This document shows, piece by piece, positions 23,737-31,620 of a stretch of DNA of 31,749 bases. The stretch is from Parcubacteria group bacterium Athens0416_74 (GTDB lineage Bacteria > Patescibacteriota > Minisyncoccia > Phycocordibacterales > UBA2100). Where the stretch lies: positions 1 through 31,749 of the forward strand of contig VMEY01000006.1 in NCBI GenBank assembly GCA_007375785.1, read 5' to 3'. The notes beneath the pieces were generated by a model, which saw only the letters and a program-made list of their open reading frames with translations, did no database searches and had not been told where the DNA came from. The position numbers and the translations under genes are program-made. The stretch's first letter is position 1; each line of letters starts with the position of its first letter.

Positions 23737-24508
23737 GTCGTGCGACGCCACCCCAAAGTCCTCCATTGTCTGCCAGCTCAGCAATTTTGATGTGCGGCGT
23801 GGGAGCACCTCCAGCAAGGAGCTTACTGAGTGTTTCTTCGACGCGTTTGATTGGAATCGGATTTATACCAACTATCATTGATCCCCCGAGAACGATAGTC
23901 TCTGGCGACCAGCGAGCAACCACCTGACGAAGTCCGCCTGCCAATGTGTCTGCGAGACCATCCCGCACCTCCACTGAATCTAAGTCTCTAGGATCAATCC
24001 CAAATTTCGCTCGCACTGCAGTTCCAGATACAAGACCCTCAAGATCAGAGTCTCCGATTTTTATACTACCCACCCCACCGGCTTCGACGATATGCCCGTC
24101 TCGGATGAGGGCCCCGCCAACTCCGGTCGAGACAGTGACGTAGACCAGTGTCTTCGCCCCTCTACCAGCGCCGACATATGCTTCTCCCAGCCCGGCAAGA
24201 GCCGCATCGTTGACGACATCAGCCTGCACACCGAGAGAGTTCGAAAGTTCTTTTACGATATCAGTTCCCTCCCATCCTTTCAAATTTCCCGCATCTGATA
24301 TGACCCCGTTTACTACCATGCCTGCAACACACCCCGTGATGCTCTCTATCGCCTCACCCTGAGCGCATTCGCTCGCAAGTGTGACAAAAGTCTTGATTCC
24401 TTCTGAAGGATCTTTCGGCGTACGGACTTTGCGCACCTCTCCGATACTCTCGCCTAAGACCGGGGCGACTCGCATATTCGTACCTCCTATATCGAAGACG
24501 ATGTGCAT
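23702..24508 (-). CDS. ROK-family sugar kinase, probable glucokinase, lacking the zinc motif
   Basis: 268 aa. N-terminal phosphate loop IVFDIGGTNMRVA (3-15), catalytic Asp in ADVVNDAALAGLGEA, adenosine-side VYVTVSTGVGGALI and late ETIVLGGSMI. The segment where ROK proteins carry CxCGxxGCxE reads GSIKIGDSDLEGLVSGTAV, without cysteines, so the structural zinc site is lost. It follows the glucose-6-phosphate isomerase gene by 5 nt, which supports glucose as substrate: glucose released by the GH15 enzyme could enter glycolysis here. The 3' end overlaps DedA antisense by 35 nt. Confidence 0.88.
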   Translation of the reverse strand: MHIVFDIGGTNMRVAPVLGESIGEVRKVRTPKDPSEGIKTFVTLASECAQGEAIESITGCVAGMVVNGVISDAGNLKGWEGTDIVKELSNSLGVQADVVNDAALAGLGEAYVGAGRGAKTLVYVTVSTGVGGALIRDGHIVEAGGVGSIKIGDSDLEGLVSGTAVRAKFGIDPRDLDSVEVRDGLADTLAGGLRQVVARWSPETIVLGGSMIVGINPIPIKRVEETLSKLLAGGAPTPHIKIAELADNGGLWGGVARLTQLRSSSGTA

Positions 24509-24513
24509 GAAAA

Positions 24514-25017
24514 TCAGTTCAAGACTGGCAGTCCGCCGAAATCAGTCGCGCGCACTTCTTTGTACTTCGGATTCTTTTTCAGCGCCGGAGCTCCGTCGTG
24601 CTCGACGACGTAGTACGCAAATCCCTGCATGGCCTTTACCGCCGTGTAGTCGGCATGCCCCGGCATCGAAGCGGAGTCCTCTGCCCCATCCACCGGGGAA
24701 TCATCCACCATCACGAGCCATGTCTTCCCGACATTTATCATGAGGTGTCCGTAGCCGGGCGGCATATAGACTTCGTCGCCGGCTTTGACCTGAATCGCAT
24801 TGAATTCTGCCACCACACTCGGGTCGCTCGGGTCCGCGAGCTTCTGGAGGAGCGCTACGCCCGCACCTTCCTTAAACCAGTACGTCTCATCGAGGTCACC
24901 GATGTGGTAGTGGCCATATGTCTTGATGTACTCACCTCCTATCGTACCTGTCTCAAGCGCCATGAGCACATCTCTCATCTTGTCATGCGTCCTTGCCGCG
25001 TATGGTTCAAATGTCAT
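24514..25017 (-). CDS. Glucose-6-phosphate isomerase, archaeal cupin type
   Basis: 167 aa, far shorter than the classical isomerase (about 550). Cupin metal ligands are visible: TYGHYH (His36, His38), ETYWF (Glu44) and PPGYGHLMIN (His91). The sequence YWFKEGAGVALLQK and YMPPGYGHLMINVG is typical of archaeal PGI, which interconverts glucose-6- and fructose-6-phosphate with a bound metal. An extended -10 box TGGTACAAT lies 6 nt before the ATG, so the mRNA is probably leaderless. It heads the operon with the ROK kinase. Confidence 0.9.
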   Translation of the reverse strand: MTFEPYAARTHDKMRDVLMALETGTIGGEYIKTYGHYHIGDLDETYWFKEGAGVALLQKLADPSDPSVVAEFNAIQVKAGDEVYMPPGYGHLMINVGKTWLVMVDDSPVDGAEDSASMPGHADYTAVKAMQGFAYYVVEHDGAPALKKNPKYKEVRATDFGGLPVLN

Positions 25018-25023
25018 GCGGGT

Positions 25024-25029
25024 ATTGTA
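25024..25029 (-). promoter_or_regulatory. Extended -10, leaderless promoter of the isomerase-ROK operon
   Basis: Minus strand TGGTACAAT, then ACCCGC and ATG 25017, a spacing of 6 nt. It is divergent from the strong promoter at 25078. Confidence 0.68.
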
Positions 25030-25077
25030 CCAACAAAGTGACCGAAGGTGTCGTAATGTGCAGCCATAGAGCCACTG

Positions 25078-25105
25078 TTGACAATATCACGCAATGTGCT
25101 ATAAT
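25078..25105 (+). promoter_or_regulatory. Strong consensus promoter of the small secreted repeat protein
   Basis: Perfect TTGACA (25078-25083), 16-nt spacer, perfect TATAAT (25100-25105) with TGC before it (extended -10). It is the best promoter in the window. Confidence 0.92.
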
Positions 25106-25121
25106 TGAATTTGGAAATTCA
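25106..25121. promoter_or_regulatory. Palindrome at the transcription start, possible operator
   Basis: TGAATTT-GG-AAATTCA: two perfect 7-bp arms around GG, directly after the -10 box and covering the expected start site. This is a common place for a repressor site; alternatively it is a 5' RNA hairpin. Confidence 0.5.
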
Positions 25122-25141
25122 CCCAAGAGAAAGAGGTCGCC

Positions 25142-25620
25142 ATGCGAGTTATCGCTATCTTCCTGATGCTTCTCGGTCTGCTCGCTGTCGGCAGCAACGT
25201 CGCGGATTCGCTGCTGAACTCCAAGTCGAAGACATCAGCGCAAAGGAGCTTCCCCGTTTACCATTCGTATGACGAAAAGGACGGGGTCCGGTTCGGCAAG
25301 GTGGGAGCCATTTCGTACATGCTCGACCGCGAAGGTCGCGCCATGTCCGAGGGCTTTCACAGCTTCTACCGCCTTCCCGACGGGAAGTGGGTCGGTAACA
25401 TCGGCTCACTGAACTTCTTGCTGGTGAACGGGAAGAGAATCACGCCCGGATTCCACAGCATCTTGGCTCGCAACCATGGGTACATCGCATCCCTCGGAGC
25501 ACGCTCGTTCGAGCTCCACTCCGATGGGAGCTTCGTTGACCCAGATGCTGCGAACAGCTTTCGCGACCAGAAGTTTCCTGGTTCTCGCGCCGACCGCCTG
25601 AAAGGGCGGTCAACTTTTTT
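25142..25620 (+). CDS. Small secreted WG-like repeat protein; no stop before its terminator
   Basis: The ATG at 25142 has GAGG 5 nt upstream. It opens with a signal peptide or anchor helix MRVIAIFLMLLGLLAVGSNV, then about three repeats of 31-33 residues: GAISYML..EGFHSFYRLPDGKW (about 55-83), GSLNFLL..PGFHSILARNHGY (88-114) and a partial GARSFELHSDGSF. These resemble WG/KWG-type beta repeats. An intrinsic terminator sits at 25592-25620, yet the frame has no stop before it and would run to 26008 inside the opposite-strand GH15 gene. A TGA at 25599-25601 in another frame would end the protein right at the hairpin, so a late indel is likely. The end given here is the terminator. Confidence 0.7.
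25592..25620 (+). terminator. Intrinsic terminator with T-run on the plus strand
   Basis: GACCGCC (25592-25598), six-base loop, GGCGGTC (25605-25611), then AACTTTTTT. There is no T-run in the other direction, so it belongs to the plus-strand gene. It lies next to the GH15 stop codon (25619-25621). Confidence 0.9.
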
Positions 25621-27577
25621 ATATACCAAGCGAACGGCGTTTTTCGAGGTACGCGAGGATTGCAAGAACGTACGCAGCATGCGCCCAGGTGAGCGGTGTC
25701 GCTCCGACTTGCACGCCCGTATGTGGGTGGAGCTGTTCAGAGAGCACGCCCGACGGCTGTGCGTGGCGCACCACCCACGAGAATATGTCACGCACCCTGT
25801 CGAGGTCGTGATCATTCTTCGCGCGCGCAGTGAGGTACTCCGCATACCAGAGTGTGGTGATCGCCCAAGGATTACCTGCGGAATTGTGGTCAATCTGGTA
25901 GTAATCATCGTTGTCGAAGCGGGCCAATCCGCCGCTCGTAATCCCTCTGCCGAGCGCGCGCACCGTGGTATCCCATGCTTTGTGCAATCGCGGGTCAGTA
26001 ATCGGTAAGATGCCGAAGCTAAACACACCGTAGATGCTCGAAATATCGATAGTCGTGTCGCGCTCGTACGAGTCTCCGACCGGAGTGAGCATGTTGATAA
26101 ACATTTCTTCTTTTTCATCCCACAGATGCTCAAGCAGGGCTTCCTTCACCTCTTCCGCTGCCAAACGGTAGCGACTCTCATGTGTATCTTTGCCCAAGAC
26201 GCGCGAGAGTTCGGCCGCCGCGATGAGTGCGCCGTACACAGCCGATGTGGTAAATGTGGATACGCCACGCTTTCGCTCCCACAAGTCGTAGGATGGGAGC
26301 GGGAGATTTGTTTGCGGGTCACGGTAGCGCACCATAAAATTGGCCGCCTTTTCCACAAGCGGGTTGTACATCTCTTCAAGGAAATCCAGGTCCTTACTCC
26401 GCTCATAATGCTTGCGAAGCGCATATATCACAAGCGCCGTCTCATCTTCCTGTATCGGCAATTGCGGGATGCCATCCTTTATCCACGGATGCCACGAGGA
26501 GCCGAGCGATTTGTCGGGCAGGTATTTATGGAGAAAGTAGCCTTCTTCAAAAAGTACGTCTCTCGAGAATGAGAAAAATCTTTGTGCGGTGTTCATCTCG
26601 CCCACCTGGTCAAGCGCGTGCGCCACGTATGCCGCATCGCGCGGCCACACGTACGAGTACGTATCGAGGCCGTACTGCAACATATCGGAATCCACCGACG
26701 CCAAGATGCCGCCGTCTTTATCGACCGCAGCGCGCATGTTGAGGAGTGAGCGCTTGAAGAGCGCGACGTGCTCCGCAGTGAGTCCATCGAAATCCCACTG
26801 GTACGCATTGACCCACGCGTGCCAGAAATTGGTCGCCGTCTTCACGAGGTGCTCGGGAGTTTTCTTGACCACGTATGCATTGAGATCTTTCGCCTCCTGA
26901 ATAGACTGCGCCGCTGCGAGCCAGTAGTAGCACGTGCGCGACTGCCCGGGCGCGTAAGAACCGTACAGGCCAAGTATTGAATCCGCGGGTCCGTGTTCTA
27001 TCGGGTTTTTGGATAGCTCGCCGTCTTCGGCATCGACATGTGACCCCTCTTTGCCTTGAAAGTTGGCGCGTCCGGTCGTGTAATCCTGAAAGGGCTCGCC
27101 GTCGAGCCGCGCGCCGATGAGAAAGACGCGGTGTCCCTTGTAGTGGATGAGCGCGCTCGTCTCCGGGTCGAAATACGCCGTGTCTGAGCCGTGCGATTTG
27201 TATATTTCAAATTGGTGCGCAAAGTAGAGTTTTATTTCGCGCTTTCTGTCAGACTTGTTGAGCACAGAGACGCGGCGGATGAAGACGGGCTTTTCGTTGT
27301 AGACAATATCCTTAAACGTGAGCTCAAGCTGCAGCCGCGCATGCTTCGCCACGATGGCGCTTGCGAGCGCATCGGTCTCGCTCGAGACGCGGATATCCCA
27401 CTCGCCTCCGCCAAACCACGTCATCTGCCCGTCTACCCACACACCGAGCCGATGCACATAGTGGCCGCGTACATGGTCTTCAAGGCCGACGTGCGGGTAG
27501 TAGATGTCGCGCACTTCTCCCCGCTCATCGAGTGAGACGCACAATTCTCCGTTGGAAAGAACAACAGCGCGTGCCAT
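25619..27577 (-). CDS. GH15 glucoamylase-type glycoside hydrolase
   Basis: 652 aa in two parts: an N-terminal beta-sandwich (about 1-260, beginning with SNGELCVSLDERGEVRDIYY) and an (alpha/alpha)6 barrel. The barrel has the GH15 landmarks YVWPRDAAYVAHAL, the general-acid region IQEDETALVIYAL, and LSEQLHPHTG followed by PLTWAHAAYVLAIL, where the Glu of SEQ is the usual general base. Members release glucose from alpha-glucans, or act on trehalose or dextran. No signal peptide, so it is intracellular and fits turnover of a stored glucan. It starts 2 nt after the GH57 stop. Confidence 0.93.
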   Translation of the reverse strand: MARAVVLSNGELCVSLDERGEVRDIYYPHVGLEDHVRGHYVHRLGVWVDGQMTWFGGGEWDIRVSSETDALASAIVAKHARLQLELTFKDIVYNEKPVFIRRVSVLNKSDRKREIKLYFAHQFEIYKSHGSDTAYFDPETSALIHYKGHRVFLIGARLDGEPFQDYTTGRANFQGKEGSHVDAEDGELSKNPIEHGPADSILGLYGSYAPGQSRTCYYWLAAAQSIQEAKDLNAYVVKKTPEHLVKTATNFWHAWVNAYQWDFDGLTAEHVALFKRSLLNMRAAVDKDGGILASVDSDMLQYGLDTYSYVWPRDAAYVAHALDQVGEMNTAQRFFSFSRDVLFEEGYFLHKYLPDKSLGSSWHPWIKDGIPQLPIQEDETALVIYALRKHYERSKDLDFLEEMYNPLVEKAANFMVRYRDPQTNLPLPSYDLWERKRGVSTFTTSAVYGALIAAAELSRVLGKDTHESRYRLAAEEVKEALLEHLWDEKEEMFINMLTPVGDSYERDTTIDISSIYGVFSFGILPITDPRLHKAWDTTVRALGRGITSGGLARFDNDDYYQIDHNSAGNPWAITTLWYAEYLTARAKNDHDLDRVRDIFSWVVRHAQPSGVLSEQLHPHTGVQVGATPLTWAHAAYVLAILAYLEKRRSLGI

Positions 27578-27579
27578 GG

Positions 27580-28773
27580 TTATTTTCTTTTCTCAAGCCT
27601 GAGCTTGAGATCCGAGAGGGCATTCATGTATGAAATATATGCATCGTAGGGCGATTCATACGGCGAGAAGTATGCATGAACATCACCGTCGGCAGACCAC
27701 TTGGTACACATATAGTAGAAGTGGTCCGACGTCTGCAGCTTGCGCCAATCTTCCATGAGTCGCCCATCGTTGGCCAGCATCACCTGGTCTTCGATACCGT
27801 ACACCGCATCTATCGCGGCTTTTTGCATGGGATTGCCCACCCACGCGGTGAGGTCGCGGTCGGTGTCCGCCCACGTCACGATATTCGGCATATCCACCTC
27901 ATCGCGTGGTTCATATGCTTGAATCACCTCGCTCGGCGTCTTAAACGCAATATCGGGATTCTTGTAGAGCTCCTCGGGAAGCTTGTCGAGAAAGTGGAAG
28001 ATGCCCGTGTCTTCCCACTGGTGCTCTCCGAAGGTCTCGTAGTCCATAAAGAGATTTATCGTGTCCCCCTCCATCGCGTGCACCCACTGTGCGAATTTCT
28101 CCGTGGTCAGTGGCCACTCAGACCACTCACGCGACGAAAAACGAAATGCGATGTCGTCACTCAGACGATAGTTCTTGAGGAGTAGGCGCGTATTTTTTGC
28201 CCCCTTCGGTGTGTACACATAGTTCGGACTCCTCCAGCCCAATATCGGGTCCCATCCCTCTGCTATCACGCCGAGGTATCCCTCTCTATCGGCCCAGTGC
28301 CCGAGGTCGTTGCGGTACGAGAGCTCCGTATTGCGAAAGACGCGCGGCCACACGCCAAAGAGGCGCCGCACAATTTCTCGATGCTTTGCGACCTGCCGCT
28401 CAAACTCACCGGGAGAATAGAAAAAAGCGAGTGAGTGGTAGTACGTCTCGCCCAAGACTTCAGCGCGACCGGTGTCTACGACCTGTTTGAAGAGCTCTAT
28501 CGCCTGGGGCACATACCGCTCGAGCTGCTCAAGCGCGATACCCGAGAATGAAAAGCTTATTCGCATCTCCGGGTGACGCCTCAGGAGGTTGAGAAGGAGC
28601 GTCGTCGCCGGAATGTACGATTTGGCGGCGACTTTTTCCACAATCTTGCGGTTGTTGAGGTCGCTCTCGCCGCGGTCGTTGAAGTATTCGGGGTCGTTGC
28701 CGATATCAAACACGCGATACCGTTTGACGCGGTAGGGTTGGTGCACTTGAAAGTAAAAGCAGACCGACTTCAT
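27580..28773 (-). CDS. GH57 alpha-amylase-like glycoside hydrolase
   Basis: 397 aa. It begins VCFYFQVHQPYRVKRYRVFD with the family HQP motif (region 1). Region 3 appears as PRVFRNTELSYRND with the nucleophile-type Glu, and region 4 as INLFMDYETFGEHQWED with the acidic pair. GH57 includes alpha-amylases, 4-alpha-glucanotransferases and branching enzymes; the length (about 400, without a C-terminal helical domain) is nearest the short amylase-like group. No signal peptide. It lies between GT and GH15 genes on one strand, so it acts on an intracellular glucan. The 76-nt gap upstream shows no clear promoter. Confidence 0.92.
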   Translation of the reverse strand: MKSVCFYFQVHQPYRVKRYRVFDIGNDPEYFNDRGESDLNNRKIVEKVAAKSYIPATTLLLNLLRRHPEMRISFSFSGIALEQLERYVPQAIELFKQVVDTGRAEVLGETYYHSLAFFYSPGEFERQVAKHREIVRRLFGVWPRVFRNTELSYRNDLGHWADREGYLGVIAEGWDPILGWRSPNYVYTPKGAKNTRLLLKNYRLSDDIAFRFSSREWSEWPLTTEKFAQWVHAMEGDTINLFMDYETFGEHQWEDTGIFHFLDKLPEELYKNPDIAFKTPSEVIQAYEPRDEVDMPNIVTWADTDRDLTAWVGNPMQKAAIDAVYGIEDQVMLANDGRLMEDWRKLQTSDHFYYMCTKWSADGDVHAYFSPYESPYDAYISYMNALSDLKLRLEKRK

Positions 28774-28849
28774 GTTCGGTTTTCTTGGCTCACCGCATCA
28801 TTTTATCATCAAATTATGCACAAATTACATGGGTTCGCTGAAAAACACA

Positions 28850-30055
28850 TTACCGCACCAGCTCCTGGAGGATACCGTCGAGTTTTACTGCCGCATCAGC
28901 CCACGTAATGCGGTCAGCCTCCCTTTTGGCATTGTCGGCAAGCGATTCTCGAAGCGCATCATGACTGACCACCGAGAGTATCTTGCTCGCCATCTCATCG
29001 ATGTCCCAGAAATCGACTTTGAGCGCATGGTGCACCACCTCCGAGACGCCTGATTGCTTTGAAATAAGGACTGGCGTACCAAGCTTCATGCTCTCGAGCG
29101 GCGTGATGCCGAAAGGCTCAGAGACGGAGGGCATGACAAAGAGATCGGCAGCCATGTACATCTCATGCCGGTCAGAGCCGGCGAGAAAGCCTGTAAATAG
29201 CACATTGCGCGAAATATCGAGTTTCCCTGCGAGCTGCAGTATCTCCTCTTCCATATCCCCCGAGCCGGAGACGACAAACATGACCTTGGGGTCATGCTCC
29301 AGCACCTTTTTTGCGGCGCGCAGGAAATAATCGGGACCTTTTTGTAGCGTGAGACGACCGAGAAAGAGGACTATTTTGAATCCGGAGCTCTTGAGGTTGC
29401 GCATGCGCTTGAGGCCGTCACCACTTGGCGCAGTGCTCTCGTCGATGCCATTGTGCACCACGCGCACTTTGTCGGCCGGTATGCCGTACTTACTCACAAT
29501 AATCTGCTTCGTGAAATCAGAGACAGCGACTACCCTGTCGGCCGCTTCCATCCCCGCCTTCTCTACATCATACACATGGCTATTCACGCTCGCGTTGCCA
29601 CCGCTTCTATCAAACTCTGTCGCGTGCACATGCGCGATAAACGGCTTGCCCGTAGCCTTCTTCGCTTCTATGCCCGCACCGAAAGAGAGCCAGTCGTGCG
29701 CATATATCACATCAAACTCTTCTTCTTTTGCTATCACACTCCCCATCCGCGTATAGCGTTCTACTTCATCGAAGAGATTGTTTGCATAGATACTTCCACC
29801 GTTCTCCTTTTTATACTTGGAGCTCGTCACATAGGGAGTGAGCGGCGAGTTCACCGCATACTCCACGACACCCGGCCTCTCCGCAAAGACCATGCGCGCC
29901 CACGGACTCGAGACGTCGAGCTTCTTTGGCATCACAAATATCACTTCAAATCCGCGCTCGGAAAGCGAACGTGTTATCCCCTGGCATGCGACACCAAGGC
30001 CGCCGGAATTGTGCGGTGGAAATTCCCACCCAAACATGAGGATGCGGGTATGCAT
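28850..30055 (-). CDS. Glycosyltransferase (GT-B), glycogen/starch-synthase-like
   Basis: 401 aa from ATG 30055 (MHTRILMFGWEFPPHNSGGL). The N-terminal loop FPPHNSGGLGVAC is like the ADP-glucose loop of synthases. The acceptor-side AHDWLSFGAGIEA follows at about 120-135. The C-terminal GT4/GT5 core has FLGRLTLQKGPDYFL and the EX7E motif in MPSVSEPFGITPLESMKLG. Position beside GH57 and GH15 suggests it extends an alpha-1,4-glucan; GT4 transferases for other glycans look similar. The open frame runs further upstream to 30139, overlapping the divergent HAD gene. GAGG 7 nt before ATG 30055 supports this start. Confidence 0.9.
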   Translation of the reverse strand: MHTRILMFGWEFPPHNSGGLGVACQGITRSLSERGFEVIFVMPKKLDVSSPWARMVFAERPGVVEYAVNSPLTPYVTSSKYKKENGGSIYANNLFDEVERYTRMGSVIAKEEEFDVIYAHDWLSFGAGIEAKKATGKPFIAHVHATEFDRSGGNASVNSHVYDVEKAGMEAADRVVAVSDFTKQIIVSKYGIPADKVRVVHNGIDESTAPSGDGLKRMRNLKSSGFKIVLFLGRLTLQKGPDYFLRAAKKVLEHDPKVMFVVSGSGDMEEEILQLAGKLDISRNVLFTGFLAGSDRHEMYMAADLFVMPSVSEPFGITPLESMKLGTPVLISKQSGVSEVVHHALKVDFWDIDEMASKILSVVSHDALRESLADNAKREADRITWADAAVKLDGILQELVR

Positions 30056-30066
30056 GAGGTGCCTCA

Positions 30067-30089
30067 ATTTTAGCATCCGGTGTGGTAAT
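30067..30089. promoter_or_regulatory. Divergent -10 boxes between GT and HAD genes
   Basis: Minus strand TAAAAT (30072-30067), 11 nt from the GT start. Plus strand TGTGGTAAT (hexamer 30084-30089), 9 nt from the HAD ATG at 30099. The whole intergenic gap is 43 nt, so the two promoters share it and may compete. Confidence 0.5.
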
Positions 30090-30098
30090 CTCTTCCTC

Positions 30099-30824
30099 AT
30101 GACTGCACCAAAAGCTGCGCTCTTCGACCTCGACGACACGCTCGCTGAAAGCTTTCAGCCGCCCTCGACGAGCATGGTAGAAAAACTCGGCGTCCTTTTG
30201 ACAAAAATGCCGGTCGCCATTGTCTCCGCCGCCGGATACGGTCGGATAGAGCGCGATTTTCTTCCGATTCTCGAGAAATCACCCTTTGTGAAGAATCTTT
30301 ACATTCTCCCCAACAGCTCAGCGCAGGCGTACTCATGGCATGACGGCTGGAACGAAGAATATTCGCTCGCGCTCACGCACGAGGAGCGACACCGCATCCG
30401 CGAAGCTATCGAGAAGAGCGCGGAAAATGCAGATCCGCGTGCACTTATCCTCGACCGCGAGGTACAGATTGCGTACGCCGCGATTGGGATGGAGGCGTCA
30501 CTCGAGGAAAAGAAGTCATGGGATCCGGACCAGTCAAAGAGAAAGGCGCTCAAGGTACGGCTCGACGCGATGCTCCCCGAATTTGAAGTGCTCATCGGTG
30601 GTATGACGACCATAGACATCACGCGGAAAGGCATCAGCAAGGCTTACGGGGTGCGCTGGCTCAGTGAGAAACTCCACATATCCCCCGGTGACATGGTCTA
30701 TGTGGGCGATGCGCTCTACGAGGGCGGCAACGACGCCGTGGTCATACCGACCGGCGTCCGGACTCGCCCCGTCTCCGGCCCCGATGAGACCGAAAAGGTC
30801 ATCGACGAACTCCTCGCGGTATAG
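30099..30824 (+). CDS. HAD-family phosphatase, phosphomannomutase/sucrose-phosphatase-like (IIB)
   Basis: 241 aa. HAD motif I FDLDDTLAES (9-18, nucleophile Asp in DLDDT), motif II IVSAAGY, a cap with EEKKSWDPDQSKRKALKVRL resembling eukaryotic-type PMM (WDPDQSKRK), motif III lysine in TRKGISKAYGVRWL and motif IV YVGDALYEGGNDAVV. The DPDQSKR pattern links it to the phosphomannomutase branch of HAD-IIB proteins. It may thus be a second sugar-phosphate mutase or phosphatase, divergent from the glucan cluster. Start ATG 30099; the long upstream frame lies inside the GT gene. Probably leaderless. Confidence 0.88.
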   Translation: MTAPKAALFDLDDTLAESFQPPSTSMVEKLGVLLTKMPVAIVSAAGYGRIERDFLPILEKSPFVKNLYILPNSSAQAYSWHDGWNEEYSLALTHEERHRIREAIEKSAENADPRALILDREVQIAYAAIGMEASLEEKKSWDPDQSKRKALKVRLDAMLPEFEVLIGGMTTIDITRKGISKAYGVRWLSEKLHISPGDMVYVGDALYEGGNDAVVIPTGVRTRPVSGPDETEKVIDELLAV

Positions 30825-31060
30825 AGCCATCCAAGTGCGATATTATCGCACCACGATTTCGGCCACTTCCTGGTGTGCGGCCCTGTTTTCTCATGTCCGA
30901 TGTTTTCAACTGCTGTATGTTCCAATATTCTCCTCCAATCGTAACGATACGGATTGCTGCCCAAACCTCAAATTTATTTACCGTACCGGCATGCCGATTC
31001 TTCAAAAGTCGTCCACCTGATGGCATGGCCTCGGATATCCATTGCTGACAGGAGTACAAA
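30825..31060. other. Gene-poor gap with a 17-bp palindrome
   Basis: This stretch after the HAD stop holds a near-perfect palindrome, GTGCGATA-T-TATCGCAC (30835-30851), without a following T-run. The rest shows no recognised protein. A minus-strand frame preceded by GGAGGAG near 30930 opens from TTG, but its translation is low-complexity and not family-like. I see no RNA gene. Confidence 0.4.
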
Positions 31061-31087
31061 AAGAAAAACCGCCTTTAACCGGGCGGC
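31061..31087 (-). terminator. Intrinsic terminator of the MOSC gene
   Basis: Minus strand CCGCC-CGGTTAAA-GGCGG, then TTTTTCTTTTT. It begins about 22 nt after the stop at 31109. Confidence 0.87.
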
Positions 31088-31108
31088 ACGGCATTTACAT
31101 GGAGAAGC

Positions 31109-31558
31109 TTAGAGTATGAAGAAGACCTTGTGACCGAGCGCGACTGCACCTTCATGCGCCACCCTGCACGTGATCCCGCCACACCACCCGATGGCGAGAG
31201 CTTCTTTCAAGCCCGGATGGACCTGATCCATCCTTTCGCATGGTTCAGTCTCACCGGTGATTTCGAGAACTAGCGCGGGACCGAAGCAAAGCAAGCGTCC
31301 GACGTCGCGCGGGCCGAAACACGCGTCGGAGACATACAGATTCGCCCGACGCGAAAAAATCGAGAGCGAACCACCGATGTCGCGGCAGGCCTGATTCCAT
31401 TGCGGAACCGAGAGCACCGTCACCTGCCTTTTCCGATCGGGCCCTCCTCGTCCGAGACGGTCTCCCACAAGACCCACGGTGTTCGAGACAGCAATCTTCT
31501 CATGTTCGCGCATCCGCTCGCCTTTTCTCGCCTTTGTTGCAATACCGATGAGTTCCAC
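31109..31558 (-). CDS. MOSC-domain protein
   Basis: 149 aa from the GTG at 31556-31558, chosen because GGGAGGG (31566-31572) lies 7 nt upstream and a promoter lies just before it; an open frame to 31645 would include that promoter. MOSC landmarks: NTVGLVGDRLGRGGPDRKRQ (26-45), the strand VTVLSVPQWNQA, then GPALVLEITGETEPCERMD (93-111) with the near-invariant cysteine (Cys107), and a final GGITCRVAHEGAVALGHKV. MOSC domains bind sulfur carrier or molybdenum cofactor-related ligands; small stand-alone ones (YiiM-like) act in detoxifying N-hydroxylated compounds. Single-gene unit with its own promoter, dyad and terminator. Confidence 0.85.
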   Translation of the reverse strand: MELIGIATKARKGERMREHEKIAVSNTVGLVGDRLGRGGPDRKRQVTVLSVPQWNQACRDIGGSLSIFSRRANLYVSDACFGPRDVGRLLCFGPALVLEITGETEPCERMDQVHPGLKEALAIGWCGGITCRVAHEGAVALGHKVFFIL

Positions 31559-31581
31559 GGATATTCCCTCCCACAAATGAT

Positions 31582-31620
31582 GACAGACCGATTTATACAA
31601 TATATGCGGTGGTCTGTCGA
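31582..31620 (-). promoter_or_regulatory. MOSC promoter with an inverted repeat around it
   Basis: Minus strand -35 TCGACA (31620-31615), 17-nt spacer, -10 TATAAA (31597-31592). Perfect 8-bp arms GACAGACC (31582-31589) and GGTCTGTC (31611-31618) cover the expected start site and the -35, with centres 29 bp apart. This arrangement suits a dimeric repressor. Confidence 0.75.

Noticed and set aside
25621..26008. Continuation of the 25142 frame as a real C-terminus
   Set aside because: It lies beyond a clear terminator, antisense to GH15, and the Arg/Val-rich translation looks like a shadow.
30799..31059. Minus-strand ORF of 86 codons after the HAD gene
   Set aside because: It overlaps the HAD 3' end, has no good start signal and its product resembles nothing.
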